Positions 11,414 to 21,639 of a DNA stretch of 64,000 nucleotides are shown in pieces (within the stretch, counting starts at the first letter, position 1; each line of letters opens with the position of its first letter). Position numbers and translations under genes: made by a program. The stretch is from contig JAJEKV010000014.1 in the NCBI GenBank assembly GCA_021234155.1, forward strand, positions 14,434,494-14,498,493, read 5' to 3'. The notes beneath the pieces are model-generated. The model did no database searches. It saw only the letters and a program-made list of their open reading frames with translations, and was not told where the DNA came from. The stretch comes from Isoetes taiwanensis. Lineage: Eukaryota > Streptophyta > Lycopodiopsida > Isoetales > Isoetaceae.

Positions 11414-13202
11414 AAGGGTAAAAAATTGAGCATGACGGATGCAAATGTTCTTTAAAACTCTTACATTGATTTTTAAAAGTGTTCATGCTCTCATCACATC
11501 AAAGGATGAACACAGAGTCATTGGGCGATAACCGCTAATGCAAAGCTTTGAAGCCCTGAGCTGCAAAACAAAGCGTAATACACATAAGAAAGGAGTCGTA
11601 CATAACCTAAGAGTCAACTTAGCTTCTATTTCCCAAGATTTACCCGTGAAACCAAGTAAATTGAAACGCAAATGCTCGAGAGACTTATGGCTTCAAGAAC
11701 AATCACCAAAATGTCGCCTCTCAATCCACTTGAGCAAGAGCAAAAAGGGCATTATTGGGCAACGATTTACTCATCCCTCAGAAACTCGATTGTATGCTAT
11801 GTGTTCCGCACAGAGCCCACAAGCATCTTGGCCCAATTTAACACAGGCATCATCCTCTTCCCTTCTTCAAAATGAAGTCGCAGAGCTTGGTTCCCATCAA
11901 TAATTTGACCTCTTTGTGAGCCTATGACAACCGAATTTGCCACACATTTTTTTGACTATCCGGGTTGTGGCGGTAGTGTGCAAGAACAGAGCCCATCGTA
12001 ATGGAGCGTATTTTAATTAGGAGAAAGCGAGCCCGAGGGACAACATTTGACGGATTTTTTTTCTTGGTTGGTCGAAGCTTTGATTGTGGTGGCGAAGAGT
12101 GAAAAACCTAATACTAAACAAAAGCGGCTTAATAGAAACGCACCTTACTCATCTCCTAGATCTCGAACAAACAAAGTAAGAGAAGCCCTACTTATATATA
12201 GACAGGGGAAAACAGATCCCAAGGATGCCGCTACTGGGCCATATCGCCACCTAGAGCTTGAAGTCTTAGATCGACCACGCCAGATTCAAGGAGATAAGGA
12301 TTCCTCCGAAATGCAAATCCGCCATCGATTGCCAGTTTTGCGTAAATTTTCACGACTTTTTTTTCCTTCCTATTTTTTCCCCCACTCTGAATCTAGAGCA
12401 TCAAAGAATCGAATCTTGGTGTGAATAAATTATATAAGAGTAGATAGTTTGGTTAAAAAATGATAACGAATTGGTTGTGATAAAATGTGAATTCTTTTGC
12501 CTTTGAGAAATGGGATCGGGTTGTAAATTTTATTTACAAGAACGGAAAGAACGGCGGTGCTATTTTTCCTTCAGCCTTCTAACCCAATCCGATCATGACA
12601 CGGTCCATGATTCTTTTGCGAATATCTCCCCGATGTTGCCAGATTTTCGGACGACATTACGGTCGTCGTTATTCTGTTGCGCACCACATTCCGCAGCCCA
12701 ATCAAAATCATACCGGCCCACGTGTCCAAGATCCACGGCTGAAAATAGCCCGCCCGTTTTTCCATATTGGGCAAAGGCCCCAGCCTTTTCGCCGTCAAGC
12801 AGGCCTCCACGCTCCGCGCGTCGGCCCGCTTTCCCGGGCAGAAAACAGGCCAGGGGCCTTTCCCTTATACCATCCAATTCAAAATAATAAATTCCAATTG
12901 GGCAGGAAATTTTCCCCACGGGCAATGCCGGAATGGCAGACCAAAACCTTAGAAGCCATACATTAAAATTAGTACGTTACCAGAGGGCTGCCACGTTGAT
13001 GGTTTTAATTTCCTTATTCGAAATTCTCAATGTTGTTGAAATAATAATTAGAGAACTTTCGACGTACAAAGATTTTAGGAAGATATCGTCGTGAGACTAA
13101 CTTATGAACATCATGATTGGAAACGGCAACAACACTGTACGTAAAACCCATTTGTTTTACCTACTTATATGCTTATGCCGCCAAAAGCATAAGCTTTTAG
13201 CG
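11414..13202. other. No gene assigned; GC-richer block at about 12600-12960 upstream of unknown gene 1
   Basis: Frames of 121-125 codons exist on the plus strand (11538-11903, 12047-12424, 12510-12887), but none shows a recognisable domain and the frames overlap freely. The stretch at about 12600-12960 is clearly richer in C and G than its surroundings and lies 250-600 bp upstream of the unknown gene, where a promoter or 5' leader would sit. This is position-based inference only. A TATATATA-like run sits near 12192-12200 without further support. Confidence 0.4.
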
Positions 13203-13293
13203 ATGGCGCCCCTCCCCAGAAAAAGGAATTTCAAGCTCACATCGATGGCCAAAAGAGTACAAGCTTCTAGCCCACCAAAGCAACAGGGATTGG

Positions 13294-14517
13294 ATGCACA
13301 AATCCGGCCTTTGGCAAGCTTACAAAAACACACAACACATTGCTCCGGCCAATTTAGCGCTTGTGAATGAGTTCATCGAAAACCATGGCAAATATGGTGG
13401 AAAGATTCAAGGCCAAATGCTCCGCATTACTCCGGCAATAATTTCGCATGTTCTCGAGTTTCCTTGTGAAGGGTATGATCTTTTTTCTGCTCGTCGTCTT
13501 GACACTAAAGAACTTGATTCTTGCTTCCTTCATGGTGCTCGTAAAGGTATTGGTTATGATATTTCGCTAGCTCAGGATCCTGCTTTCCAAGAGCTTCTTT
13601 TCTTTATATTTGATTGCATAGTAATGAAGTCAAATCTGAAATTTCGTCTCACTACTGCCCTTTGCTTAGCTGGGCTTAGAGTTAGATTTGGAGGCGCAAA
13701 ATTTAACTGGTCTGCGTATATCTGTAACAAAATGATGATCAATATCAGAGCTATCAAGGAGGGCAAGTCATCCAACTTCAAGTACGCTTGCTACCTGAGT
13801 AGGATATTGGAGTATCATGCACACACGTTCTTAGTGAAAGCATGCATTTCTCATGAATCAGAAAGACAAAGCCGTTTGGCTGTAGATATAGAACAGAATA
13901 GTAGTTTTAAGAAGGAGAAACAGGGCCGTTTGGATGTAAACATGGAAGGGAATAGCAGCAGCCCTGAGAAGGAAAAACAGAGCCTTTTAGCTGTAAAAAC
14001 AGAACAGAATCTTAGCACCTGTGAGAAGGAAAAATCCGTTATGAAGGAAGAATTTTCGGACCAGAAACTTCTTACTTGGACGAATGAAGTTGTTTATCTT
14101 AGTAGCGATGATGATTCAGAATCGGAATTGAAAGCAAGATCTCCGAAACTAAAATGCTCCAAAACCCAACCAGATTTTGTAGATGACACCGACTTTGAAA
14201 TATTATCCGAGAAGGATTTTCAGGATTTGCTCAAGAAACCTCCAAGTTGTGTTGTACGGAAAGATGCCTTCTCTGAAAAAACTGAGAAGGACGAAGAAGA
14301 GGACACATTCAAAAAGCTAGAAGAAATGTGCAACGAGAAAGATGACAGATTGAAGAGGTTACAAAGAATTTGTGAAAAAAAGGATGAAACGTTGCAAATA
14401 TTGGGAATCAAGTATGAAGAGCAGACCAGCGAGTTGTGCAGGACTACAGAAGCGCTTCTCAATGCAAGGCGTCAAATCCTAGATCTGTCTCAGAAGATAA
14501 ATGCTGGGTACATGTAG
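13294..14517 (+). CDS. Unknown gene 1: single-exon protein with conserved N-terminal domain and coiled-coil tail
   Basis: A 407-codon open frame, not recognised as any named family. Residues 1-180 look globular and match the broken paralogue at 51674-52846, with shared words SGLWQ, YGGKI, GQM, FPCEGYD, KGYDIS/GIGYDIS, DPAF, KFNWSA and ILEY. Residues about 188-250 hold three imperfect 20-residue repeats (QSRLAVDIEQNSS, QGRLDVNMEGNSS, QSLLAVKTEQNLS). An acidic SSDDDSESE stretch lies near residue 270, and residues 325-402 are K/E-rich and likely coiled coil. No signal peptide or membrane segment. Homology to the paralogue (SNRDW against SNRNW) continues in frame upstream of the ATG without another Met. 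The true start may therefore be the ATG at 13203, one frame away, implying a frameshift or an upstream exon. It could be a lineage-specific host gene or a domesticated transposon protein. Confidence 0.65.
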   Translation: MHKSGLWQAYKNTQHIAPANLALVNEFIENHGKYGGKIQGQMLRITPAIISHVLEFPCEGYDLFSARRLDTKELDSCFLHGARKGIGYDISLAQDPAFQELLFFIFDCIVMKSNLKFRLTTALCLAGLRVRFGGAKFNWSAYICNKMMINIRAIKEGKSSNFKYACYLSRILEYHAHTFLVKACISHESERQSRLAVDIEQNSSFKKEKQGRLDVNMEGNSSSPEKEKQSLLAVKTEQNLSTCEKEKSVMKEEFSDQKLLTWTNEVVYLSSDDDSESELKARSPKLKCSKTQPDFVDDTDFEILSEKDFQDLLKKPPSCVVRKDAFSEKTEKDEEEDTFKKLEEMCNEKDDRLKRLQRICEKKDETLQILGIKYEEQTSELCRTTEALLNARRQILDLSQKINAGYM

Positions 14518-14885
14518 TTTTTTTCCTGCAAATTTGCAGTCTTTGCATGCTTTTTGTCAGAGGAGCATGTACTAGATTGCTGTTTTTGCTTAGATGTACA
14601 GTTTCTAATGTTTGTCCATATGTTTGATCTTGAAGGTTCTTAAACGAAATGGAATCATTATGAGTGATCTTAAATGTTACTCAAGACTCAATTCTCTCAT
14701 CTGCTTGACTTTATTAATTTCTTGCAAAGACTCATCTACTAGAGAAGGCTATACAATGCAATGTGGCCTTTATTAACAATACAGTAGACGTAGCCTTCGT
14801 CTGCCACGTAGGATATGCCATCTAGGATGCCATCTCATCAATCCATCCTCATACCTTTTGGTTTTGGGCATGACGGTTCGATGAC

Positions 14886-15067
14886 CGAGCGCCGTAAATA
14901 TCGGACACTGACATGTTATACCCACGGGCATATCCGTGGTATATCCGTGTGTTTGACATGTTATAGCCACGCCCAAAAAAAATACACGGCGTTTTTGTGG
15001 ACTTAGCCGATTTTTTGCCATTTAAGGCTGGGTATAACATGTCAGTGTCCGATATTTACGGCGCTCG
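14886..15067. mobile_element. MITE-M copy 1 (39-bp terminal inverted repeats)
   Basis: A 182-bp element whose first 39 bases (14886-14924) are the reverse complement of its last 39 (15029-15067), the core word being CGGACACTGACATGTTATAC. ATGAC lies directly outside both ends, a possible 5-bp target duplication. The interior has no coding capacity and includes a TATCCGTGG repeat. Relatives are at 51358-51525 and 53111-53387. It sits 370 bp downstream of unknown gene 1 and just before the copia sequence. Confidence 0.85.
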
Positions 15068-15278
15068 ATGACGGTTCCACGGAGCAGCGGAAAGGGCGCA
15101 GCTCCTCATCCAGTATATGAAGTCTCCTTTTCATGAGACGTTAATCCATAGCAGCTGATATCAAGGTTGCTTGAAGCATCTTTATTTATGTATCATCATC
15201 CTCATCAATATATATGATTCAGATCTATTACTCATGATGTTGTCTCTCTTTTGCTTTCTCATGTCTCGTTTGTTTATA

Positions 15279-15290
15279 TGGTATCAGAGC
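15279..15290 (+). promoter_or_regulatory. Primer binding site of the copia element
   Basis: TGGTATCAGAGC is the classical plant initiator-Met tRNA complement and marks the end of the 5' LTR. It lies 230 bp before the gag start. Confidence 0.85.
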
Positions 15291-15519
15291 TTTGTATTGC
15301 AAAGATTCTGGGATGGCAAAAGCATCAGTGAGTACTCTGGCAAGAATCAATAAGAGGATAGCAAAGAGGAAGGAAACCAGAATTATGAGAGCAATTAGAA
15401 GAGTAAATAAGAGACTGAGAGAAAGGAAAATTTCGCAGGCCCAGAACCTGCAAATTTCGATTCCAGTAATTCTCCGGTTTCTGTAAGACACTCTCTTTTG
15501 TTTTCTTTGGTTATTCTTC

Positions 15520-17236
15520 ATGGCTGTTACTCCTTCATTAACAGAAACCCACCGCCTCATAGAAAGGTTTGATGGGAATGGTTTCCACCACTGGAAACTA
15601 AAAAATGAAGATGCTGCTATTAGAGAAGGATTTATGGAAGCATGTAGATGGTTCTGAAACAAAACCTACAGCCCCAGATGAGAAAAAAACAAGTGGAAGC
15701 CAAGGAAGGCAGAGCACTTGCAGCAATTATTCTCAATCTAAGGGACAATGTGGTGACGCATGTGAGCACTGCCAAGTCTGCAAAAGAGGCTTGGGATACA
15801 TTGGTAGGAATATTTGAACCTCAGGATGCATGCACAAGACTTTTCTTACGAAGAAAGTTTTATAAAACCCTTCAAATGGCAGAAAATCAAAGTATGTCAG
15901 AGTTCATTAACGAATTCAAATTGTTAATTGAACAACTAGCAGCATCTGGATCCCCTGTGAATGAGTCTGATGCCATCATGGCCTTACTCGGCAGCCTGCC
16001 TCCATCATATGAAGGATTTGTGCAATCCATTGGAGCCCAATCAATGGGATCAACAATAGGAGCTTCCACATCTAGTACTGTCTCCTCTAAACCTAGTATT
16101 TCTTTGCAGACCATAATATCTATGTTACTGCAAGAGGAAACTAGACGTAAGTCCATAAATGCCTCAAGTGATGACGTAGTTGCAATGTATTCCAATAACA
16201 AGAAGCCTAATTCTGGAGGGAAGTACAAGACAAATACTTACCCAAGTTCAAATAAGGATGATTCTGCCATTGGAAATAACTCAAGAAAGCCTATATATAA
16301 AAAGAAAGGCAAATGCAACTATTGTAAAAAGGACGGGCATTTTATAAAGGATTGTAGGAAACGTCAAGCAGACGAGAAGAAGAAGAACAATGAGGCAAAC
16401 ATCACTACTAGTGACAAGCAGCAGAGGTTATGTTTAACCCAATTTGCTACTTATTCTTCTTCTAATAACCAAGATGGATGGTTTATTGACTCTGCATGTT
16501 CTGCTCATATGACTCCAAAAAGGGAGTACTTCGTTTCCTATACTAAACTTCCTTTAGGACAAACTGTTCTATTGGGAGATGATGGTCCCCTTTCAATTGA
16601 AGGAAAAGGCATCAGATCGGGTTCAACTCACAGATGGTTCTATAAAGACAATCAATGATGTCTTTCATGTGCCAAGCTTAAGAAAGAACCTCCTTTCAGT
16701 GAGTCAAATATATGATGCTAATCTTAAACTTCAATTTGGAAAAATAAGTGTTATTTGCGAATCGTCGAGGGTCAAACTCTTGCTCATGGTATTCGAGATG
16801 GCAGCCTCTATAAAATATGCACATTAGATGCTCCAAATCAGTGTGCTGCTGCAGCTACAATAACACCTAACACTGGATATATGTGGCATCTTCGCTTAGG
16901 AAATGCTGGAAAGCATGTTCTACAGCAGCTACAAAGTTCTATCAAGGAACTAGACCCCAAAGATATGCCTCCAGTTTGTGAAGGCTGCATGATTGGCAAG
17001 CAACATAGACTGCCATTTCCAAAGAAGAGTGAAACAAGAGCAAGTGCACCCTTGGAACTGATCCATTCGGATATCGGCGAATCAGGAGTACTTTCAGCTG
17101 ATGGAGCTAAGTACTATATCACGTTCATTGATGATTATTCCCGATTCACATTTGTCTATTTTCTGAAAAAGAAATCAGGAGCTCTTCAAGCCTTCCAAGA
17201 TTTTAAGGCACTTGTTGAAAAACAAACTGGGTTGCA
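15520..17236 (+). pseudogene. copia gag-protease-integrase, frameshifted
   Basis: The coding path starts at the ATG at 15520 (THRLIERFDGNGFHHWKLK, typical gag N-terminus) and shifts frame near 15600, 15650, 16610 and 16750. The longest piece (15648-16658) holds the UBN2-type gag, CNYCKKDGHFIKDC (CCHC knuckle, about 16313-16354) and WFIDSACSAHMT (protease; DSA where DSG/DTG is usual, about 16480-16515). Next come NDVFHVPSLRKNLLSVSQ and MWHLRLGNAGKHVLQQL (pre-integrase zinc region). The last block, SDIGESG through FIDDYSRFTFVYFLKKK, is the integrase core up to about 17210. Each domain is recognisable, but the polyprotein cannot be translated through. Confidence 0.85.
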
Positions 17237-17239
17237 GCT

Positions 17240-18960
17240 TGGTTGCAGGAATTCATTGGCAACAAAGAAATTGCGGCATCAGGCATCTGTAATGTGCATT
17301 GTGACTGGACCGACACTAAAATTGTTGTCAAGGTGTACTCTGAGCAATGCTTCATGCTTATGGTGCTCTGATTCTTGCAATTTGGCTGTGAATTGGCTCT
17401 CCATCTTCTTAATCATAGATAGATTCTTTACCCTGCTTTTTTTCGCCTTGATTTTCCCTCCCGCCTACCCCATTTTTCTTGTGCCTTTGTAGTTTTCCCC
17501 TGGTTCTTTTGTAATGGAATTTAAAAGTGGAGATTACCCTAAATTCCTCTCTATTCTTCACGCCTTTTGCTGATTTTACACCTTCCGATCGTCCCAAGCT
17601 TCTTAATCGCTTAAGATCTTTTTCATGAAAACCCAAAAAAAATTTATTTTCTTTGGAAATTTTGCTAACTCTTTGAATGGGCAGTCTTCAATGGATCCTC
17701 CGTCTTTTAAAGTTCCTTTTTGGGATAATCTCTCCAAAGATCCCCGATTTCGAGGTCAATTACCCGTCATGGACCCTGTTCATAATGTGCCTATGCCTTA
17801 TAGTGAAAAGAGATCGACTTTCACAGGAAGCATTCTGGATGACTCTTTCAACAAGGTGCTTTCGAAATATTCGACCCTTCAAACCTCCTTTTAGTGCCAA
17901 AAAGCTCGACATCTTTAACGGTATTTCGGGTGAAAGCATGCTACTGATTGTACCACTTTTGAAACCCTCAAAAGTACCTTCACTCGGTACTTTTAAAACT
18001 AGTACTTTCTATTTTTTCTTTCCATTGAAATCGATTTAAAACTTTTGAATTAAAGGTCAATAACATGTCAATCTATAGTATTAGAGGATAACAATATTAC
18101 TAAAGACTAAAATTAATGAATCAACTCTCAAACTTATTGTTTATTGAGACACTTATGCAAGTTCCCAGTACCCTAAAAAAATTTTTGGGTAGTTTTGCAC
18201 TCCCTAAAAATAACTTTAGATGGTACACCCTAGCATGCTTTCACCCTTCCTTGGATCTCTCCTTTGTGCATGCAAAATTAAATTATTTTCAAGATTCTGC
18301 TGTAATTGTGAAGGTTAATAAACATAGGATCAAATTGGACAAGCTCTGGTCCTTTTGCCTGAATCTTCACAAAGGAATTTTGATTAATGATGTCTATTGG
18401 CTTTAGTCACCTTACATAATGATTGAATGTGGAAGCAAAAGAACTCGCTAATTTCTTCCTCAATCATGGTCCCCGACCTTTGAACCTTTTTTCAACTTTC
18501 CTTTATCAAATGGGACCCTAAATTAGAAATTGCTAACTTAGACAAGCTCTGTGTGGCCTCTACAACTCTTCATGGCCTTAATCCCATCTACTGGAATGAG
18601 GACTGCCTAAAACTGCTTTTTGACTCAATTGGATCCTATATCCGCATTAATGCACCTCCTCGCTCCTTTGTTCAACTTGATATCTCAAAAGATATCCCCT
18701 CTAGATCCCCTTTTTGATATCTTTGGACAAAGAGCCGGGCCTATCTTTAAGATGGTCCGGTTTGCCACCTCACCGTAGATTTGTACCTGCTAGGCACTTT
18801 TGGTATGAAAATTGCAAGGAAAAAATTGGATATTTTCGCAGATGGAAAGTCAACCTCATCAAATCATTCGTTAATTGTCAAGACAACCAAAGAGGTCAAT
18901 CGGGGCATACGTGTAGACCACATATCCGGGTCGAAGTCAATAAAAAATCAGTCAATTCTT
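17240..18960 (+). pseudogene. LINE-C ORF1 remnant, arm 2
   Basis: Plus-strand pieces match arm 1: MDPPSFKVPFWDNLSKDP (about 17690-17745), VNKHRIKLDKLWSFCLNLHK (18310-18370), LHGLNP followed by YWNED (about 18570-18605), APPRSFVQLDISKDIP (about 18650-18700) and LRWSGLPPHRRF (about 18745). The IDISK-plus-GLPP layout marks a plant L1 ORF1. It is interrupted by stops and by the MITE at 17928-18246. A deletion of about 390 bp relative to arm 1 lies near 18960. Confidence 0.65.
17928..18246. mobile_element. MITE-H: 319-bp element with GGGTGAAAGCATGCTA ends
   Basis: Perfect 16-bp terminal inverted repeats (GGGTGAAAGCATGCTA) extended by a near-match ending in TGTACCA. Flanked by TTC on both sides (17925-17927 and 18247-18249). 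The empty site exists at about 6098-6103 in arm 1, where the sequence runs straight through. A 3-bp duplication and a GGG-starting TIR fit PIF/Harbinger-type MITEs, though TTC is not the usual TWA. Non-coding. Confidence 0.85.
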
Positions 18961-19076
18961 GACTCTTCGTGATCTTTGCAAGGGTAAGAGTGATCCATTA
19001 GGCAAGAAAACAAACATGGTAAAGCTTTGAAGCAAACAAATTTCGATAAGGACAAGAAATTGAGGATGAAATAAAC

Positions 19077-19350
19077 CCTTTGGATACCATAGTCCCCGGG
19101 GATTCACCTCTATTATATGTATATATGCCATGCCTGCCTTTATATTGCCAAAAAACCCATTGTATACGACAGTTCCGCCCATATGAAAAATCCTTTGTAT
19201 ACTTACTACATTATTTTGTAAAAGAATGGGTACATCTGCCTTTCTCTCCTCGTGATCATCGCATACATTACACCTCCAATATGTTTATCGATGTGTACCT
19301 AATTCTAACTATTTTATGTTAGAAATCCAACATGAGAGGCTACTATTGGT
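19077..19350. mobile_element. Short TIR element, copy 2 (inside arm 2)
   Basis: Reverse-complement partner of 4608-4877, with GGATACCATAGT at the left edge and ACTATTGGTATCC at the right. The CCCCGGGGATTCACCT left end closely resembles the termini of the 2.8-kb TIR element at 33488-36276. Confidence 0.5.
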
Positions 19351-19554
19351 ATCCAAAACCATGATGTAGAAAACTATCAACTATGATAAACCATGTTACA
19401 GTAACAAACGAGCAGGAATAACCATATCATTATGTCATGAATCAAACCCTAATTTGAACGGCTGCTCACCTGATTTCATCCAGAGGCTGAGATTTATAGC
19501 ATGACTTCCCACCACCATGATTGGCCACGTTTTGATCTTTTTAAGGCAAAGAGA

Positions 19555-19654
19555 AAGGGAAAAGGGAGGAGGAAAGGTTAAAAGTGAAAAGCAAAAAAGC
19601 ACGGGGAAAATAGAAAGAGGGAAAGGAGAAAAGGGCATGGGACAAGAGAAAGGA
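19555..19654. repeat. GA-rich repeat, first fragment of arm 2 copy
   Basis: Purine-rich on the plus strand and aligns with the minus strand of 4434-4320, including GGCATGGGACAAGAGAAAGG. It is cut at 19654 by the LINE-like insertion, and the next part of the same repeat resumes at 21389. Confidence 0.7.
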
Positions 19655-21364
19655 TAGGGATGGGGAAGACAGATGTGGTTCTAGCATCTAAGGCAGTGAC
19701 AAAACGGCGTGAATCTATCACCAATTTGGTGATACGTGATCCCCCAGTTGCTGCGCCAAAAAGAGGTAAATAATTCAGTTGAAAGTTCTTTGCCCTTCGG
19801 CGTCGGGCTACCCGGTGGTTCTCGAAGAAAGGGATTTTCCTCTCCTTGCAAGCCATGCGTAACGGAGCAGAAGTTAATGGGGAATTTGCAGCCACCGTGT
19901 ACAAATTCCAAGTCCTAATGTAGTTCCTCGATCCCGTGCAACTAATAGTGCTTGGAAATCATCCGATTCTGGGGTTACAAAAGTTTCATATCAAAGATTT
20001 AGCGATTGGCTTTGTAAGGATATATCTAGTGTCTAGAAAGGCAAGGGTAGCAGCTGCTTTATAGGTATTGTCTGAAGGAAGTAAGGATGAGTTGTCAGCA
20101 ATCTTGGACACATTAAAAGCCCGACAGATTCTACTTCAACAACAATTGCCTCCAGATGATATATTTTACCAGTCTGATTGTCAGAATGTGGTTCAAACTT
20201 CTGGTATTCCTGTGGTTGATGTGGACCATCAAGCTCATATTAAGTGTGCTGAGAACTTATCTTCTTGTGCAATTCTTGGGTATTTTACTGGTGGTTATTT
20301 AGATTTTTCGGCCCGTATGGTTATCTCGCCTCGAGACGCCTTCAACTTCCTCCTTTCCACCCATCAAGTTGTTGGCAATAAACCGTGTTCTCATTATGTT
20401 TGAAAGTAGTGATGCAAAGTTGGACTCTTTGGTATCAAGAGGGATTGATCCACTTGGTGGGGAATATATAATGTACCAAGATTACTCTCCGCCTTTACAC
20501 CGCATACGCTTCGTGCATTAAAGATGCCTTCTTTGGTTTTCATTACCTAATCTTCCTCCCCGATCTAATGGCTCATCAATTTCTAGTTGCAATTGCAACG
20601 GACTTGGGGTTCATATCTCACACTCCATTATGAATGGTCCAAGGATTTGTGTTTCTATGCCCGTGGACTCGCCTTTACCGATTGTGTAGTTGTGAAGAGC
20701 GGGCCGGTATATAAGAAGTTGGATCTTAAGCTTCGAATGGTCCGAAATTACCCATTTGTTTCCCCGACAAGGAGGCTTTGCTAGCTTTCGGCCGAGGTTT
20801 CGTGCATATCTGCATCCGTTCAACATTCTTCTCGTGTTCAAGCTCCTATTGTTATTTCTTCATCTATTCATGATCAACCTTTGCCGCTTGTCTTGCATTC
20901 CTGGCTATGGAAGATGCTCTACACAGCCCAATGGTGTTGTCCTTAGCACCGCGGTGCGTTTATAGTTCCTACCACTCTCCCCATTGTTGCTTCTGCTTCT
21001 CATGCTTCTGAGGTTGTTATGGCTGATTGTCCTAATCTTCAGTGCGCTAAAGAGTCATGGAACAGGTCAATTGGAAGAAGGCAGCGAGGAAGAAGTCGGT
21101 TATGTCATCTCACGAGGCTATCCTGCCTCGTTCTATTCAGTGGCATGATAACTTGATGTATGTTGATGATCATCTCGATGTTGCAGAACATGTTGATTGT
21201 GATGAGGCCATTAAACGCCTCAAGGTGGCACAAGGAGTATGATTATGTAATCGCGGTGGGGGTGGTTTTGTTTAGTGGACCATCTCGCCCTCTAGGTTTT
21301 GAGTCCCATGTCACAGTCCCTTATATGTATCTTGATATTTCTTGATAATAGATTGTCGCCCTTC

Positions 21365-21388
<24 letters not shown>
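19655..21388 (+). mobile_element. LINE-D: poly(A)-tailed retroelement inserted in the GA-rich repeat
   Basis: AAGAGAAAGGA flanks the block on both sides (19644-19654 and 21389-21399), and an A run of about 26 bp ends it, so it is a target-primed retroinsertion of 1.7 kb. Broken coding pieces are present (20068-20403, 20587-20784, 21057-21242); the first, with LDTLKARQILLQQQLP and a Cys/His-poor body, was not recognised. The 3' untranslated style (TTGATATTTCTTGATAATAG before the A run) suits a plant LINE. It may be a 5'-truncated LINE ORF1 region or a processed transcript; no ORF2 motif was found. Confidence 0.65.
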
Positions 21389-21396
<8 letters not shown>

Positions 21397-21591
21397 GGAA
21401 AAGAAAAAGGAAGGGAAGGGAGAAAGGGAAGGAAAAAATGACACTGACAAAAACGAAAAGAGGAAAATGGTGAGGACAGGAGGAAAATGCAAGGAAAATA
21501 GGGCACGAGAAACTGGGAAGAGGAAAAGAGTGGTGAAAAGGAAAGGGAAAAGGGGGAGGGGGGGCTGGCGAAAAAGGACACTAGGAAAGGG
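21389..21591. repeat. GA-rich repeat, second fragment of arm 2 copy
   Basis: Continues the repeat interrupted at 19654. Its irregular words (GGAAGGAAAAAATGACACTG, near 21425) align with the minus strand of about 4330-4180. It ends at the AAGG tail of LINE-E. Confidence 0.7.
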
Positions 21592-21639
21592 AAAGGAAGG
21601 AAGGAAGGAAGGAAGGAAGGTATTTTATCGTCCACTGAG

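Larger units (their letters stand above)
15068..17236 (+). mobile_element. Truncated Ty1/copia retrotransposon
   Basis: A primer binding site follows an LTR-like region, and gag, protease, pre-integrase and integrase coding pieces follow in copia order. The element breaks off inside the integrase core at about 17236, where LINE-C sequence in arm 2 begins abruptly. Reverse transcriptase, RNase H and the 3' LTR are absent. The 5' LTR end is not certain: it should end just before 15279, but its start could not be fixed and may have been disturbed by the MITE at 14886-15067. Confidence 0.85.

Noticed and set aside
15279-15290. tRNA gene fragment
   Set aside because: It is only the initiator-tRNA complement at the end of an LTR, that is, a primer binding site.
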